Assembly: GCA_027576995.1 (NCBI GenBank)
Contig: JANBQC010000037.1
Coordinates: forward strand, 1-64,000
Length of the DNA: 64,000 bases
Source of the DNA: Dimargaris cristalligena
Lineage: Eukaryota > Kickxellomycota > Dimargaritomycetes > Dimargaritales > Dimargaritaceae
Direction: 5' to 3'
Both the position numbers and the translations under genes were made by a program. Shown in pieces: positions 33,499-47,176 of the stretch; position 1 is the first letter of the stretch; each line of letters starts with the position of its first letter. Below the pieces are notes generated by a model, which ran no database searches, had not been told where the DNA came from, and was given only the letters and a program-made list of their open reading frames with translations.

Positions 33499-35170
33499 GC
33501 AAAGGGCCGGAGTTTGGGCGGGGGTATTAGGGTTAATTGTTATGGATAAATTCGGCCATGCCGTGCTACGTATTGATGCCTGGTATCTTTTTCCCATATA
33601 AGGAAGGGGCGAGGCTCAATGTAATGTTGATGGTGTATTCCTTTATTAGCAGATAATGCCTCGCCTTGAACTTGTTGGTCATTTAACCATACAACCGGAA
33701 TCGATTTCTTCTGTTACATGATTGTGTTTTGTTGATAACTGGTGAATAATAAATGATAATACCAGCCCTACCGGTACTGAGTTTCAATTGCTCAAGAATT
33801 TTAGATGGTGGCATATTTACACCTTAGATTTACAATGTTATGGCGTATAAGAATGTTTTGACATGAAAACGTGGCTTCGTTCCATCGACTAAAATCTTAG
33901 GTAATATATTTGATTTGATATCTAGAAACGCGCTGGGTTTTTAAGGCAGCGTTGGTACTGACGACTTAGGCTAAATTATGTAGATGATCGAGTATTTAAT
34001 CACGTACAACGCAAGTCTGACTGCGAGAAAAGGCCCTCAAAGGGAATGTCGATTCGACCACTCAGCCGGCGATTAGATACCAAGATAGCAGCTTGGCCAT
34101 TTGTAATCAATGGTGAGGCTATCTACTAAAGGAGGAAATGAATCAGTCGATGAAAAGGTGCTCAGTACTTTATAAAATTTTACATCATTGCTAATGGGCA
34201 TCATGATTACTGATAAATTAGTTAATAACTCCATAGATAAATTCCTATCAGTGAAATCAGTGCTCTTAAAATACCATCATGGATGTTGAAAGATGGTTCT
34301 TACACGCACCACATACACCAAGTTTCACCAAAAAGGGGTGCCTTCCACCCTAGAGGTACGATATATATATATATATATATTTATAGGAATATCGAATAAC
34401 TCCGCTTGGTGTAGGTAGTATTACAGATGATGATACTTTGGAACGCATTGGAAAACTCCTTATGGCAGTTTGGATACCCAAACTATTTTTAAGTAAAACC
34501 AACAGATATTTCTACAAAGGGCAGCTGACCCTAAACTAACACTCCCATCGGCCGTAGTCTTCGTCCGATATACAACAATACAATCTAAGATGGCATTCCA
34601 GTCGACGTTAATAATTGAACCTCATCATTACAAATTGGCAAAAACTAGGCATCGTACAGAAGCCGGGTTTCGTGGAAACCTTAAGGGTAGCAATACAAGA
34701 ACCCCTGGTACAATTACGTGGACCCCCCCCCTCCCCTTAAAACATCAGCCATATTTGGGGCGGTCGCATATCAGGGGTAGGGATTAGCCAGTCAGCCCCC
34801 ACATCCAATACCGATTTCAAATTCGCTGTATTAAAGTTTTGGGATTCAGCTAAGAAATGTCGCCTGACTATTTAAATGGTGAGAACAATGGAGGGAAAAT
34901 CGTCGCCTGGATCGCCAAAGTAAAAGCATCCAATCCCCAAATCAACAAAATGTGCTGCGGGCAGCTGCACTAGGCAAATTCACTCAAACAAACCTGCAAG
35001 GTAGAAAGCGGCCCCGTTAGCGTGAATGACAAACTGCGCCCAAGCAATAGGTGCCGAACTTGTTAACTTATTTAATGACTAATGTGATGAAGAAAAAGAA
35101 CCACGTAAACATTATTAACAGAAATAAATATTATGTAATATAATTTACATGGGTAAAATATTTTCAACCA
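33499..35170. other. Gene-free region downstream of PRP28
   Basis: 1.67 kb, AT-rich, with no open frame of interest. It contains an (AT)n microsatellite at 34361-34380 and a C-run at 34724-34732. The AT-rich 100 bases before 35171 are suitable as upstream sequence for the tRNA gene. Confidence 0.5.
34361..34380 (+). repeat. (AT)n microsatellite
   Basis: Ten AT units in the gene-free region between PRP28 and tRNA-Ser. Confidence 0.9.
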
Positions 35171-35252
35171 GTCACTTTGGCGGAGTGGTTAACGCGGTGG
35201 CCTGCTAAGCCATTTCCCTTTGGGAGCGCAGGTTCGAATCCTGCAGGTGACG
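35171..35252 (+). tRNA. tRNA-Ser (anticodon GCU)
   Basis: An 82-base cloverleaf without intron. The acceptor stem pairs 35171-35177 (GTCACTT) with 35245-35251 (AGGTGAC), discriminator G at 35252. The anticodon loop CTGCTAA gives GCT at 35204-35206, reading AGC and AGU. A long variable arm (TCCC-TTT-GGGA) marks it as a class II serine tRNA. The T arm is GCAGG-TTCGAAT-CCTGC, an ideal B box. A run of T from 35255 is the Pol III terminator. Confidence 0.97.
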
Positions 35253-35254
35253 AC

Positions 35255-35260
35255 TTTTTT
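35255..35260 (+). terminator. Pol III T-run terminator of tRNA-Ser
   Basis: Six T immediately after the tRNA 3' end, the standard RNA polymerase III stop. Confidence 0.85.
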
Positions 35261-38200
35261 GTTATTTCTTCTTTTATGCGCGTCTCATTTTACCTACACT
35301 GAGAGGTGTTAGTGATTTTATCCCCTTAATTTTTTTTAGGGGGAGCGTTCCTCATTTTGGCAAAATGGAAGTCTCCTGACTTAAGAGTCGTTAACAACAA
35401 TGTTTTGGAGTAAGCGGTCGTTAGCACACCCCAGGAATATTTTACCTTAATTATACGAATAAATGTACTTTAATAAAGTCTAGGTTGTTTACAGTGGTAT
35501 ATTATTTCAATGATTTTTTTTATTATACCCGGAATACCACGGGCGGCCCTACTAGCTTAACACGCTGTGTGTAAGAGGGTGGTGAGTATTAGATTCCCGT
35601 TATCTAGCCATAAATGTATCCCGAAAACCCTTCACGACTATCTTGCCACAAGTGAGATGCAACGGGTATCGGGGGGTCTTCGTCTTCTTCGAACCGATTT
35701 TTTCAGCTGAATGGAGAGTAATCGTGAAGGTAATTTCGTGGGATACAACTAGTTGGAGTGAATTAAGAAGGCCAATCTGAGGCTTCAAGTTACTGAAGGA
35801 AGATTATGATTGATCGTAACGACCATTTGCTTTCAAAATATATAGATATATATATATATATATATGCATATTTATTTGGACTTCATGGTATTATTTTAAA
35901 AGAGTCTCCGGCCTTCATACATTAGTTTCCCATTCACTAATCGGCGAGTGGTTTATTCAAGCTGGAAGAAAATCCACCTCGCAGCCGATGCTGCCGCTTT
36001 ATCGGGTGTATGGGCTATATCTTCTTTTAGTGCTTATCGGTGGTGACTCATTTATGTATCGCGAATCATGCTGCTGACAGCCTTGGAATCGGTCCAAAGG
36101 TAAGCCAAACAGTAGTATCTTCATGATCTGGAGGGGTGGAGGTTGGTGAACATTGCGCTGGCCCACAACAATTCACGGTTTTTTGACTCATGTGGTGGCC
36201 GATCGTACAGCAGCACTAGACCTAGGAAATCGAGAAGCGTGGGTAGGCCTTATTGTTTAAAAAAACATGTTTATGGAGTCCTGATTGAGTTAATGAGGGC
36301 GGATAGGAAGATACCCCAAAATGGCTAAACGGTATTCCTTATAGGGCGGGGTACCCCACAATGACCAACCTTCGTGGTATTTAGTCAGCCTTCACTTAAT
36401 GTAACCCTAGAACTGAACTACAGGATTTGCTAGTGTCCGTCTGTCATGGCTAGGTCGTGTCTACTGCGAAAATTGGCCGCCCAGTGGGTGTTTACTTCGA
36501 ATTGTAACATATGTTGCTGTCTATCTTCTACACCCACTGTTTGGCCAATCTAGCGACACGTATCTCTCACACACCCACATATATATCTATCTATCCTGGC
36601 TCAGTATGGCGTGTTTACCTGCATCGCTTTCGACCACCCCCTGAATCTTCGTATTTCGGAGGGGAGGGGCCATTGTTTTTCGCATGTTCATCCTTGATTG
36701 ATGCCCATGCTCTAACTACACTGCTCTTGCCAGTCTTCCAACATGGTAAGTCTAGGGACCGCCGAGGGGCGATCTCTTTCTTTCTTTCTACTGACCATTT
36801 GCCCAATCACTCGACCTATTCTCTCTCCATCGGAACTAGCTGAATCATAATAATAAATAAATAAAATCGACCATTTGTAAGCCAAGCATGGTTCACAACA
36901 GAAGTGTCGATCCCCCATTTCGACCACCATCCATATCAAACCTAGACCCCATCCCGATACCCTGACGGAGGCGGGGTTCGACTCTTTGCATCAATGGTTA
37001 TTGGCTATACGGGCGGAAAAATTGAACGGAAACAGCCCTTATTGTATGTATATGGGTATGTGTATATGGTATAGTGTGTGTATGGGGGTGTATGTGGATG
37101 TGGGGGAGGGAGAGGGCTTGTAGACTGTTCCATGCTTAACAGAGATTGCGCAAAATGCAGTGTCCCGCCGCTTAGTTGCTCTATTCACCAATGTACCCTG
37201 GTCGCCCATATTTGTTTACCGATCTGCAGGTGCAGGGTGGTATGACATTACTTTGGGTTCACCCTGAGCCCCCGATCCTTGGCTCACTCTTTGTGTTTAC
37301 TCCACATCCCACACCGCCAGCGACGAATTCAATTGGACGCACGGATGGTCGAATGGTTGGACGACAAATAAAATAATAAAATAAACAGTGGCAGACTCCG
37401 ATGAGACCACCATAAAGCTGGGGGGCGCAGATGAGGTATAGGTTAGATAGAAGGAAGAGGGGTCAAGCCTGAAACAGTGAACAATGAGGAGGGTATGTAG
37501 GGAGGGATTAGGTAAGAAGGGATTATTGTGTGGTGGGTTCTCCCTACCGGGTCCCATGGCTTGACGCCGACCATTTAACCTAATCGAGCCAGGTGTGTGG
37601 GTATGGGTCGAACCCAGGTTTTTTTAATCGCCATGACCGATGAGTTGCATCGATAAGTGGTGGGAAGGCGTCGATCACGGATCACATTGGGGGTTCTTGG
37701 AATGCGTGCCACGGCCCCGGATAGCGCCTATTTAACCCGCTGGAAATAGGATACAATTAAGCACCTTTGCTTTGGGTGGCAGCTTAGAGTGGTCTTCAAC
37801 ATTGACAATGGAACGGATAGGCCCGATACTTCCAACGGGGGCTGCATGGTGGGGGGTGGAGGCTGCTGCCCATACTGTAGGACATTTCAATTTATCTCTT
37901 TATTAGATTGCGGATGTTGTGACCATTCTTTAGTAGTTATGTAGGATACATATATATATATAGCAATTTATTGATAAGAGGCGGACCATGCTGGTCCCTA
38001 GGGAATGCTACGGCGCTTGTCACGGGCACCCGATACCATCACTGGGTAATTGCAGAATCTCCACCCGGATTTAAGAATCGCAATCATCCTTCCATGATCA
38101 CATCAATAGTTGATTCCAATCCTTTTGGTGCCCACCATATATATTGGAATTTCATGAAATTTGTTTCCTGTAAACCTGATAATGAGGGAGGGAGGGGATA

Positions 38201-41200
38201 TAAAAAGTAAGGGTGGCGTGAGACTCTCTTCTAAACTTCCAAAAATAATCACCCAATGCCAAAACAGTCGGGGTGGCCCAAGATTGGGGCGGTAAATCAT
38301 TTCTAACGAAAATGGGGTGGTCCACTGACTTTCCATGTATACAACCAAGTTAGAATACCCCCCCTCCTGGAATGATGAAAATCATTCACCATGCCCTATT
38401 TCCTAAACCACATACATCCCCCCTCCCACCCTTCCCTCATATTTTATGGCAACCTCTCCCACGCGCTTATTGTTTGCTGAGGGGCTAAAAATAGGGATAC
38501 CAAGTGGAAGCAATGTGGCCATTGGTATTGGAAGAGTAGCAAAAGTCAACCCCGAAAGAAGCCACACTGGCCCTTGGCTCGATACTATCGAGTTGGAATG
38601 AACAATGGGGGCATACACACGCCTGCTGCAAAATACCTAATAGTTGGAGATGTCATTTTCCACTTCCAACCTACATTGCCTAATGCGTTTTTTAGCTTTT
38701 AAGGGTAACTAACCTAGTTGATACGCTAGTTATTTGGAACCATTGTGGACTGTTCAGCTGTTGGTAAACCCGGGGTAGACGATCGCCAGCCGTGTACGTC
38801 TAGTCCCACTACTACTTAACTGGTGGACTAGCTAAGCTGTCAGTCGTCCCACCTTGGGAGAGTATTTAGAAGCCCGCGCATGTCAATGGTCAAGCGACAA
38901 GCACCCCACCCACAATTTTCGGGTTTAATATAACTAAAAAAGATTGTACATTTCAGTTGGACCGGTGAATAGAGCTCATGGTGTATGAGGAGGGGGGGAG
39001 CAAATCCTAAATATGGAGGCCACCTTTCATTGAAATAGATCCTAGAAGAGGATGTTACTGCGAGACCATAAACGTCGGGATTTTACTTACCATCTAAAGG
39101 CACTTTTGGGGTAGATTGCTTTGAAGTAGACGAAAAAGAAATGGGCCGACTGGATTCGCCTATTGGTCAGTCAGCTCCGCAGTTCTACATACGAGCGAGA
39201 AGATATGAAGTTGGACGACCGCTGGTTCACAGTATACCAGGAGGGTGAAGGACCCATGGCTAGGTTATTTGTTTCGACATTACCTGCCATGCCCTGCCAC
39301 TACCATGAATGGTGGAAGGTCGATCGGAATCCCCCCGCTATGTGGTACTTGTTGGTGGGTCGCCTCTTGCTCTCCCTCACTTATCCAAGTACATCGGTCT
39401 GGATCGGGGGTCGGAAACTAGGCTAACTTGGTGTATTTTGCGTTTCAGTAATACCCCAGCACTCGCCACCGTCACCCCCCTAGTCTAGCTAATACAGACC
39501 AATGGTTTAATCATTATATATATATATCTATATATATATTTAAAATAGATTGTACTTAAAGACAGCTCGAGTTACGAATCAAGCTCCATGTTTCGGAGTT
39601 CAGTATTGACGAAGTGACACAATGGCACAGCTTCGCATATTAACTCGCCCGCTGGTTGGTAAGGCACCCATAACTGCCATCATTGGGAGCATCTTCTAGC
39701 CCAACGATTGGAGACGGTGCAATGCTCTAGGTGGATCCTTCATCATCCAGCCAGGTGTGTGTGTGTGGTAGGAGTGTGGTGACCAGTCAAACAAGGGTTG
39801 ACATCGATGGATGCTGTTACCACCAAACCTTCAGTATACATAGAGAAATAATAGGAGCCGACTCTTTCAATCCTGCCTGGTTCATCGCCAGCCCATCTCA
39901 TTCAGTAGCTTCCTTGGCTCTTTTCGAATTGCGGATAAATTTGGTATGGGGGGGGGCTATTGTTCAATTAACCGATAATATCTACTGGCTTACAATTGTA
40001 CCCCCCCGAATGGACACCGAGTGTTATGTTCACTTTAGGAATATAAAAGCGCACATGTCGTTTCCATTGGATGCTACAGTGGAATCGTGCAGCTTCCAAA
40101 TGAGAAAGCGGCTATATGGCCGTTTTCGGACAGGTAATATAGTATATATTTCGGGGGAGTAAAAACAAGCCGATGAAATGTGTCAAAGGAAGCATCCGCA
40201 AATCGTATTTCCACCAAAGTTATTGGTCCTGCACTGACCCCAGTTGTTCGGCCTCGATGGACATAGGGTTGGATATACCAGGCGCATATGAGTTACATTA
40301 TAAATGTCATTTATTTATGGGGTTTGACTTATTCAGGGCCCAATTTATTATTACTACAATATCCTTGATAATGTTCAAATTGCAGGAAGGGCGGAGGGGG
40401 TGGTGGGCGGTCAAAAAAGGATGGGGAACCCATCGACACCACCCGTACGATGGGCCGTAGGATAGTATAATGAGCCCACCGCCCTATACTGGGACATCAC
40501 CCATTCTCTCACAGTATACTATTGTCTCGGCACGGAGAAGCGACACTGTACATCGGGGCCCTAAATCGCATCGACCAAAAAGTAAATATATCACCTAACA
40601 AAAAGGAAGAACAATATCCATAAAAAACTAGATTCAACCAGTGCTACTGCCACAGTCATCCGAATCCTCCCTCCACTCCACTCCACTCCACTCCTAAATA
40701 CACCACATAAGTCACACTCCTACCTAGTATTCGCTCATTCGTTTGTAATTTAAATTAAGCAATATAATGATATAGTCCGTTCACGCCCCAAGTGGGAAAT
40801 ATACTGGTGCAATCATCTTGGGATCCTCAGACGATACATTTAATGCTACTCCCCAGTGTCAGGAATGAAGATATCAGGCCGAGACCAAGGTTCACTGTTT
40901 TTTATTTATTTATTAGTCGCGCCTGTCCCCTCCTCTTTTTGGCACTCCCTCCTTCCTCCACCATTCATGCACTGAGGGGGATTGGTAATCCAAGTGCTGG
41001 TGAGCAACTCGTGGGTCAGGCAGGTGGGGCAAACCACCAACCATTGCCCTCCTAGAAGTTGCTCCTTTCTCCCCTTTTCCACACCCCTATAGATCGCTCT
41101 ACTGTTCGGTACCTCAAAATAGATGTTCCGTTTGGTAAGTATCCCGCCTTGTGACCCTGTCCATTTACAGCCGGAAAAGAAGATTCAATAAAATAGTGAT

Positions 41201-44200
41201 GTGATGATCCACCACATTAGAAGTAGGATGGGGAATATGGAAATACTTGCCCAATAAGTGTATATAGGTGAGGAGAGGGAGTTGGGAGGGAATCACTGCA
41301 TCAGCGACCCAAAAACCTTAATATGGTGAGCCTAACTTACCGATAGGTAAGTAGTTCAATACGCGGGGATCGATGGTGATTGGAGTGACCCTGCACCTTG
41401 GGCGTACCGATGAACGGCATATGGGCAAGCGCATTGCCTGCAACGTTGACTGATTCGGCGACTTGGCTGCAGACAGCTACAGATTGAAATTATCACGCCG
41501 CCTGCCAACAATACATACATATATCCATGTCTATATGTATTGGAGTATTGTTAATGTTAATATTTGAGACTGCGATTTCTACCTGTAAATTTGCCCGGTT
41601 TACACTAGATTAGTATTGAGCAACTGCTGACATTATTCGTTAAATCACCGTAGGTGGCGGGAAGATTTGAACAACTAAATGGAAGCCCCTCATACTTAAC
41701 CGCCGTCAACTTTAAATTAAATCAAAAGGATCGCTCAGGATACACCAGTATTATCCCAGTTAGCAAGCCCGCATTATTTACTGTCTATTGGTGAAGTTAG
41801 GAAGTGATGAAGAGGAGGCGGGGACACTGTGGTGAGTAGTAATAGGTATAGGGAAGCAGTGGAAAGGAGGAGCTGGATAATGATGATGGTGGGGTATGGA
41901 GGGGATTGCATGGAAGAGAGAGGGAGAAGTCGACGTGACCAGCGCCCATTAGCTAGACCTCCAACCAAATTCGGGCAATCTGGGAAAACCCCCCGCTTCG
42001 AACAAAAAGAAAGCTTGGGAAGGGTGATGAATAGCCTCATTGACAGGAAAATCTGGGGAGGAAAGGTCAGCTGAGTGGGCCCAATAAGTGGAAACCATAA
42101 TGCAATAAAGGGTGTGGACATATCGGGGAAGTAAAACCTGCGGTCAGTATAGGGAGGGAGGGGGAGCTTTACCATTGTAGAAAACGTGAAGGGTATGGTT
42201 AGGAGAGGGGTGAAGAGGAAGACTGGGCTTTGTCCAGCAAATTTGACAATTAATGAAGCCCTGGCTAGTAGGAAAGATGTAGAATGCGGCGGGCATTTGT
42301 TGGTATACAGTTAGCGGGCTCTGAATCTCTCATGTCAGCGCCATCGGCAATACTATCCCTGGATTTATTGGTATCGTGCGATTTGTTTCGTATGCTCCGT
42401 AGCCGTTCTTACGGTTTGGTCAGGTCAAGTATTATCTTTGCTACTCCTCCCCTCTCTCTTCCATTTATAATGATATTTCTCCGCCATTTCGGGTTGTACA
42501 TCTAACGGTAAATAAGACCCCTGCTCACCTCTAATACTAACGCCAGCGAATATTTAAACCATTTAATATAGTATATATTATATACTATTCCCAATTGAAA
42601 TTATATACAGGGGTAATCCTTCACGGATTGGCCGCAACATCGCCCCCACCTGTTCACCTCCTCCACCACCATCGCTTGGCCCCTCTACTATTTTACCACC
42701 CATCCATGTCTATAAGATGATCATCGAAAAAAGGGAGGGTGAGGGTAGAGGGGATGCGCGTTCATTATTCCCCCTCCCCTTCCCTCTATTTTATGGCGCT
42801 CGACTTTCCATTTGTTGTATATATATCTACCACCCTTTTATTATTAATAATAACATTAGGTACATCCCCCATACCTCCCCCCTTCCAAACAATGTGACAT
42901 CCCTGATAAGAGCCAATTATTAACCAGGGAGGGGTGTGTGTGTGTGTACGTGCCTGGATACTGGATACGAGTACGGTTGGAATCCGACCATGTCGCCGAG
43001 TTTCAATTGGAACGGAGTCCACATTTAAGTACCTCGACCTACACGCCTTAGTATTCGCCATCCACCCTGTCCACATTGTGGTAGTGGTGCTATTGTATAT
43101 TAACCGAGGTGCAGTAAAAAGCACATACACTGCCGCCCATCTGTTGATACCACATGCCCAACACTCATCGGGTGGTCTAAAAATATGGGGCAGGGGTTGG
43201 ACATTTACTATAGACCCCCCACATGGGGTGTGGTAGTGTTATATAGTCGGTAAACCTAAATAAGCACCTCTCCCTCTTCCCTTCCCCCCATTTGCAGATT
43301 GCATGTTTCATCATAATCGGCCCATCGGCCAAAAGGGGCCGGGAGAATGTGTCGATTTATTACATTGATCATGGTCCAAGTGCCTGGAGATGATCGTCTG
43401 GCTACATCTACATGGTTAACACATCAACTTAACCACTACCGCCAACCATAATCTGGCATCGACAAATAAAATAGAATAACAGGCGTTAAATCGGGGTTAG
43501 ACGTTTGGGCAAAATGGGATTTATAGGAAGAAAATAGTGTATGTAAGTAGGTGGGTGGGTGTGAATTAATTAGGAGAAGGGTCGCAGGGTTCCCAATAAA
43601 ATATAACAGTCTATCTGGAAAGATGGTGTGGGAAATTAAGTACAAGGTATGTGGTCCTTCACTTAAAGAAGTTTAGGACAAGCACATTCAAGCCACTGGA
43701 GGAATTATTATATAGTAAAAATAAAGGAAAGGTAGCAAAACACAATCAGCAACCAAGGCGATGTTTTGGACCAAGTGAAAAATAGAGACAGCCTGGAGGG
43801 AGTTACACCTAGACCGGCGGTGAAAGTGTGCAATCAATATATAATAAATAAATAAATAAATAGGTGAAATAACGCGCATCGGAGGTTAAAGGCATGAATT
43901 TTGGAACCAACTTAACGTGGCAAAAAACATAAACAATTATGGGAAGGAGGTGTATAGAAAACGAGTGAAAATAGCAGTATTACTAAAGGTCAATAGAACA
44001 AACTAGATTACAGAGGGTAGAGAGGATGGTATGGCAGGGGAAAACGAACCCCAATGCCAAGTACCCAACCCACCCTATCTTTAGAGACGAGGGAGGGGAT
44101 ACGAGAAGATATTATCGGGACAAAGAGGTGTGGGCCGCGTGTACCAGCAAGCGCCCCCCCTCTCAACTCCTATATTAGGGGGATTTTGGAATCGCAAACC

Positions 44201-44479
44201 TTCCGAGTCGCCAAACTTAGCACAGGGGGATGAACAAGCCCGTTTTCCGTCGTTCTCGGTCTATATTAACACTCCATCTGATTGTCGATGGTGAATGAAT
44301 CGGCTCCATCATCCTCCAACCGTGAATGGACGGAATTAAGAGGAGGAGGGGAAAGGGAGCAACGGGTGTTGTTCGAATTAGGAAAGAGAAATATGGAGAA
44401 ACCCTAACAATCCGCTCAGTCGGCGATCGACACGCCAGTGCCATGATGGCCAATACGATGAAGGAGGAGGGGAGTGTGC
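35261..44479. other. 9-kb region without a recognisable gene
   Basis: No open frame here shows a known family. The longest plus frame (39731-40162, 143 codons) has no motif and uneven composition. The minus frame at 41774-42175 is a by-product of a purine-rich plus strand. Simple repeats include (TA)n near 35844-35866 and 39516-39540, (CTCCA)n at 40671-40694 and (AAAT)n near 43843-43862. A perfect 10-bp A/T inverted repeat with a 1-base centre lies at 42568-42588. The region could hold unrecognised small or RNA genes. Confidence 0.4.
40671..40694 (+). repeat. (CTCCA)n tandem repeat
   Basis: Nearly five perfect copies of a five-base unit, in a region without genes. Confidence 0.85.
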
Positions 44480-46579
44480 TTAAGGAGCGGAGGTAAGAGG
44501 GTAGTGATGAATGGGAGCTCCCTCCGCCTTAATCATCAGACCAGAGTGTGACACTGATGGAGATGCGGCGGAATGGAGCGGGAGCGGGGAGTGAGAGGTG
44601 GGCATGGCGGGCGAAAGGGTACACGCGGACATGGATGCCGAGGCCAGAAGAGCCATAGAATTGGGCTCGTTAGAAGCCTGGGCAACGGCGTGAAGGCGCG
44701 GGGAAGGCAGCGACGGCAGACCGGGGGAAGTGGACGTAGGGGGCAGGGAACGGTAGTGAGAGCTGCTGCCTGAAGGAATGAACCCGTTGGCGGGGGCCGA
44801 AGATGGGGCGTTAGCGTAAGGGGAGGGAAGGTGGTGGGAGGGATGGGGGTGGTGGTGAGAGGGGTAGGCCGTGTGAGAAGGGGGGGCGGCGTAGTACGAC
44901 TCGGGTCCCGTCTCGGAGTCGCTGCTTCGACGGTTAGAGGGGGAGCCGCCGGGATAGTCCACGGACCCGTTGGAGGTCTCCCGCAGGTACGGATGGAAGT
45001 GGGTGCGCGGGGAGACGGGGCCGCGGGGGCTGGGGTGGCCGTAGGCCATTCCCGGGTGGGTGGGTGACGGGTGTTGCGGGATACCCCCCATGGGAGCGGC
45101 ACCGGAATGGAAGCCACCGTGCTTATTATGGTGGTTCATTCGGTCGCCATGGGCGGCTGCTTTGACCTCCTCCATCGTTACAGGTGGAATGGGATAGGTA
45201 GCAGCCAGGGCCGCGGCCTCTTGACTATCCATTCCCTCGCTAAGGGCATCGTTTCCGCTCTCCCCATTGGCATCGCCGCCGCTGGAGGCCTTGTTATTGG
45301 GCAGCTTCATGCCAGCGTTTTTCAACATGAGGGCGTGCTCCTGTTGCCGCTTCTTGGTCAGTTTGGCGTAATGCAGACCACAGGCGTTGCAGAGGGTGCG
45401 AGCACCATCGGGGCCCCGCCGCCACTCAGGCGTCACCGAAATGGAGCACGAGTGGCACTTGCCGGGGGCGGCTGCATTGGTCTTGCGGTTGCGCTTGCGG
45501 GAGCGGTTGTTAGTGGGGGTCAGATTGGTGCGCTTGTTACGGATATACTGCATGGCCTCATCCTCGTGAGCGGGCCGGGTGATATCCTTCCGAAATTCGG
45601 TGAAAATGTGGAACACCTCGCTGCTGCGGCGGACCATCTCATCCACCTGTTCGAAAGTGGGCTGGCGTTCAGTCCGGTTATGGGACTCACTGTAGAACCG
45701 GGCGAATTTAATAAGTTCGTCGCAAGTCTCGTATATTTTCTGGAGGTCACTGCTGTGCTTTAAGCTCTGATCGGCCAACGGGTGCCCGTCGATGGTGCGC
45801 ACCCGGAATTTGCTCACCTGGTCGTCGTAGAGTCCGGGGGCGGGCGACTTGGGCAGGGTACCAATGCTGGCCATCGAGTCCTCTGGGATAGGGGAGTGGC
45901 GGCGGAGCGGATAGCCCGAGGCGGTGGCCGAGTGTGGTGGATAAGAACTCCGGGAGTAGCCCAACATACCGCTGCCGTTATGGTGGCCGGGTGCGGAAGT
46001 CGAGGGGGTGGGGGGAAGGCCGGGGCCAGAGTGGGGTGGATAGGCCCCGGGGGTGTTGGGCATGGAGGCGGAGTGGTGGTAGGACGGGGTGACGGGCGAG
46101 TTGGCGGGGAAGAGCGGGGCAGTACGCAGAGCCGACGATGGCGTGTAATGGCCTGATTCGTGGGACGGATAGGGCGGGGTGTTGGGTTGGCTCAGGCGAC
46201 CGGCCGACGCAGCCAGGTGTGGCCGGGACCGAGTCGCGGGACTGCTGGCGTGGTGGGTAGGCCGGGACTGGGATGAATAAGAGTGACCACTGGGGTTCGA
46301 TGAAGCCGAGTAGGGCGGATGGGCAGGCGTGGTGGGAGCCGACGCGTTGTTGGATATACAGGCGAGTGGAGGCAGAGTAGGCTTGGATGGTCGCCGCAGG
46401 TGTAGAAACGAGCCCGACTGTGGAGTGAGCGGTAGAGTAGCCATGCCTCCACTCGACGTCGGCAGGGGTGGTGGCCGCGAACTGGCCAACGGGGGCGGCA
46501 ACGAAGGCAGGCAGGGTGGGCGGTGGCTGGAACTATGGGAGGATTGGGAAGAACAGTCAGGGTTGTCCATGGAAGACAT
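44480..46579 (-). CDS. GATA-type zinc-finger transcription factor
   Basis: A single exon of 699 residues. One GATA finger has its zinc cysteines at 375, 378, 397 and 400, in the pattern C-X2-C-X18-C-X2-C ending CNACGLHYAKLTKKR. The 18-residue loop puts it in the type IVb class (plant/White-collar-like) rather than the 17-residue AreA type. A basic stretch (SRKRNRKTN) just before the finger is a likely nuclear signal. Residues about 250-350 form an ordered-looking helical block, starting FRVRTIDGHPLADQSLKHS and containing KIYETCDELIKFARFYSE and EVFHIFTEFRKDI; I do not recognise it as a PAS domain. The N- and C-terminal parts are Pro/Ser/His-rich and likely disordered. It should bind GATA motifs in promoters. 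Its physiological role cannot be read from sequence. Confidence 0.92.
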   Translation of the reverse strand: MSSMDNPDCSSQSSHSSSHRPPCLPSLPPPLASSRPPPLPTSSGGMATLPLTPQSGSFLHLRRPSKPTLPPLACISNNASAPTTPAHPPYSASSNPSGHSYSSQSRPTHHASSPATRSRPHLAASAGRLSQPNTPPYPSHESGHYTPSSALRTAPLFPANSPVTPSYHHSASMPNTPGAYPPHSGPGLPPTPSTSAPGHHNGSGMLGYSRSSYPPHSATASGYPLRRHSPIPEDSMASIGTLPKSPAPGLYDDQVSKFRVRTIDGHPLADQSLKHSSDLQKIYETCDELIKFARFYSESHNRTERQPTFEQVDEMVRRSSEVFHIFTEFRKDITRPAHEDEAMQYIRNKRTNLTPTNNRSRKRNRKTNAAAPGKCHSCSISVTPEWRRGPDGARTLCNACGLHYAKLTKKRQQEHALMLKNAGMKLPNNKASSGGDANGESGNDALSEGMDSQEAAALAATYPIPPVTMEEVKAAAHGDRMNHHNKHGGFHSGAAPMGGIPQHPSPTHPGMAYGHPSPRGPVSPRTHFHPYLRETSNGSVDYPGGSPSNRRSSDSETGPESYYAAPPSHTAYPSHHHPHPSHHLPSPYANAPSSAPANGFIPSGSSSHYRSLPPTSTSPGLPSLPSPRLHAVAQASNEPNSMALLASASMSACTLSPAMPTSHSPLPLHSAASPSVSHSGLMIKAEGAPIHHYPLTSAP

Positions 46580-47128
46580 TAGGGAGATACAAGGCCGGGA
46601 AGAGGGTAGACTAGCCAGCGTGGCAAAAGGGGTTTAACCTTTATATATATATATATATATATAGGATAGAAAGGAAGAGAGAGAGAAGCAATGCAGAAGG
46701 CGACAATCGAACCGTAAATTAATTAACTTATTGGGAAAATAGGACAGTATATGCAGCTGGGGGGATAAAGCAGGAAAACAAGGAGGGGATTGTGAGGCCA
46801 CGCATATAAGGTTAAGCAAGGGCAAAGTAGGACAGTGGGTGAGAAGGTCAGTGCAGCAGTAGTTAAGCTAGTAGCGTGTCCTTGCGAAGGGGGTGCAATT
46901 AAGCGTATCTTTATATTAGACTAGCGATAGGGTCTACGGGATTTGGGCAGCAAGGCAGGCGGATACGGTCAAGGCCGAGGGATAATAAAAATAGGGCCGA
47001 ACAAGAGGTTACACAATGAAACTCAGGCCACAGTTACGCATGCTTGTCTTTAAAAGGAAGGTCACAACCAAGCTAGTGGAGAGTCTTGGAAAGGAGGCAG
47101 GGATATATATTTATATATATATATATAT

Positions 47129-47176
<48 letters not shown>

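Noticed and set aside
36965..36985. GGTTCGACTC resembling a tRNA B box
   Set aside because: Flanking bases do not form a T stem and no cloverleaf is possible.
37598..37625. TTCGA-containing T-arm-like sequence on the minus strand
   Set aside because: No acceptor stem, D arm or anticodon stem can be folded around it.
41774..42175. 133-codon minus-strand open frame with hydrophobic leucine/proline-rich product
   Set aside because: Its composition follows from the purine-rich plus strand; no motif or splice context supports it.
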